DNA from: Candidatus Melainabacteria bacterium
GTDB taxonomy: Bacteria; Cyanobacteriota; Vampirovibrionia; Obscuribacterales; Obscuribacteraceae
Reading direction: 5' to 3'
Assembly (NCBI GenBank): GCA_003175915.1
Contig: PSRH01000043.1
Location: 1-6,416 of the forward strand
Length of the DNA stretch: 6,416 nucleotides
Shown here: positions 5,690 to 6,416 of the stretch, piece by piece
How positions within the stretch are numbered: the first letter of the stretch is position 1
Layout: each line of letters begins with the position of its first letter
Program-made: the position numbers and the translations under genes
The notes under the pieces: generated by a model
Told to the model about the DNA's origin: nothing
What the model saw: only the letters and a program-made list of their open reading frames with translations
Databases searched by the model: none

Positions 5690-6416
5690 ATGAAGGTCAT
5701 TCTCAAGGAGGAGATTCTCAGACTCAATTGCCCCGGTTTTGGGGAGCAATCGTACTTAACACGCGGTCAAGCCAAATCGCTGGATACTTACAAGGCGATT
5801 TATGTCAATCCGCTCAGCATTCTCCACCTCTTCGATCGGGAAGCCGACACGCTTAAGGCTATCGACACAGCAATTGCAGACGGACTGACCGCCTATTCCC
5901 TGCCCAACGACAACCTGGTAAATGCCCTCAATGACGACATCACTGAACGCACGGAAGAGCTTGTCCGATTTCTCGAAAAAGGCGGCTTGCTTGTTTACTT
6001 TCTGTGCCGGCCTTTCGTCCTGCAGGGCTCAAGCTTCGCCCTGGACAATTACGTCTGGCTATTAAGTCTGGCTCCGGTCAAATCGAGTGAAAAGAACGTA
6101 CGCCAGATGAGCACAGTGGCTACCGGGCGTAATGTAGAGCCGTGCCCTGAGGCGGCTAGTTCCGAGTTTGCCGATTATTTCCGCCAGGAAGGACTGGAAT
6201 GGAACACGGTTATAAGAGCCGAGTTTCTAACCGATGGATATACACCCTTGGCAACCGCCGGACTGAAAAAGTGCATTGCCGGAGAGCTTTATGCTGGCGA
6301 CAACGGCGGGCGAATCGTTTTTCTGCCGGCGCCTTATTCACCTGATTTCGATCGAACCCTTATTCAGTGCACCAATTTCTGGTATCAGAAACAACAGGGA
6401 CTGGTACCGGATCGCA
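5690..6416 (+). CDS. Unrecognised conserved-looking protein, 3' end beyond the window
   Basis: An open frame of 242 codons runs from ATG at 5690 to the window end without a stop. It is preceded by AGGAA at 5675-5679, 10 nt from the ATG. The protein has no signal peptide or membrane segment. Visible alternating strands and helices include YKAIYVNPLSILHLF (34-48), ERTEELVRFLEKGGLLVYFL (86-105) with a central Gly-Gly turn, LDNYVWLLSL (118-127), TPLATAGLKKCIAGEL (185-200) and GGRIVFLPAPYSPDF (206-220). Segments like 'helix - GGLLVYFL' and 'GGRIVFLP' remind me of hypothetical proteins with a Rossmann-like or class I amidotransferase-like (ThuA/DUF4350-type) core. I see no catalytic Cys-His-Glu set, so this is only a hint of fold. 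It is divergent from ispH and shares its 174-bp upstream region. Codon use resembles the neighbouring genes, so there is no sign of recent transfer. Confidence 0.75.
   Translation, partial: MKVILKEEILRLNCPGFGEQSYLTRGQAKSLDTYKAIYVNPLSILHLFDREADTLKAIDTAIADGLTAYSLPNDNLVNALNDDITERTEELVRFLEKGGLLVYFLCRPFVLQGSSFALDNYVWLLSLAPVKSSEKNVRQMSTVATGRNVEPCPEAASSEFADYFRQEGLEWNTVIRAEFLTDGYTPLATAGLKKCIAGELYAGDNGGRIVFLPAPYSPDFDRTLIQCTNFWYQKQQGLVPDR

Overview
The window looks like ordinary bacterial chromosome from the cyanobacterial lineage. The best evidence is the ispH gene. It encodes the long (394 aa) IspH form with an N-terminal extension and the motifs GFCWGV, EIIHNP, HGKYNHEET and TICDATQERQ, as I remember them from oxygenic cyanobacteria and plant plastids. 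No photosynthesis gene is visible. A non-photosynthetic sister group (Vampirovibrionia/Melainabacteria, such as Obscuribacterales) is therefore possible, but that is inference. Genes are closely packed, and I see no mobile element, CRISPR array, tRNA or rRNA.

Left (1-1099, minus strand): a haem-biosynthesis segment. hemE (uroporphyrinogen decarboxylase) is complete. Its stop codon overlaps the ATG of a second minus-strand gene (TAATG). Only nine codons of that gene are in the window, reading M-P-H-V-V-V-V-G-G, a typical start for an FAD-binding Rossmann fold. After hemE, a HemY/HemG-type protoporphyrinogen oxidase is the natural guess.

Centre (1277-4334, plus strand): three overlapping genes that look like one translationally coupled operon. 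They encode a GT9-family (heptosyltransferase-like) glycosyltransferase, a 401-aa WD40/beta-propeller-like protein of unknown function with a TTG start, and a 308-aa thioredoxin-reductase-like flavoprotein. Each junction overlaps by exactly 13 nt. The flavoprotein keeps its FAD-binding motifs but lacks the CxxC disulfide, the HRRxxxR NADPH motif and a canonical GxGxxA motif. This makes it the most unusual gene in the window.

Right (4331-6416): ispH (minus) converges on the flavoprotein gene, and the two stop codons overlap in a palindromic TTAA. Upstream of ispH is a 174-bp divergent intergenic region. It holds a good extended -10 promoter for ispH, a perfect 9-bp inverted repeat covering that promoter, and a candidate promoter for the rightward gene. 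That gene (5690 to the window end, 242 codons visible) encodes a protein I do not recognise.

The two divergent intergenic regions (1100-1276 and 5516-5689) are both under 300 bp. I found no clearly novel multi-gene system. The coupled glycosyltransferase/propeller/flavoprotein operon is the best candidate for undescribed biology.
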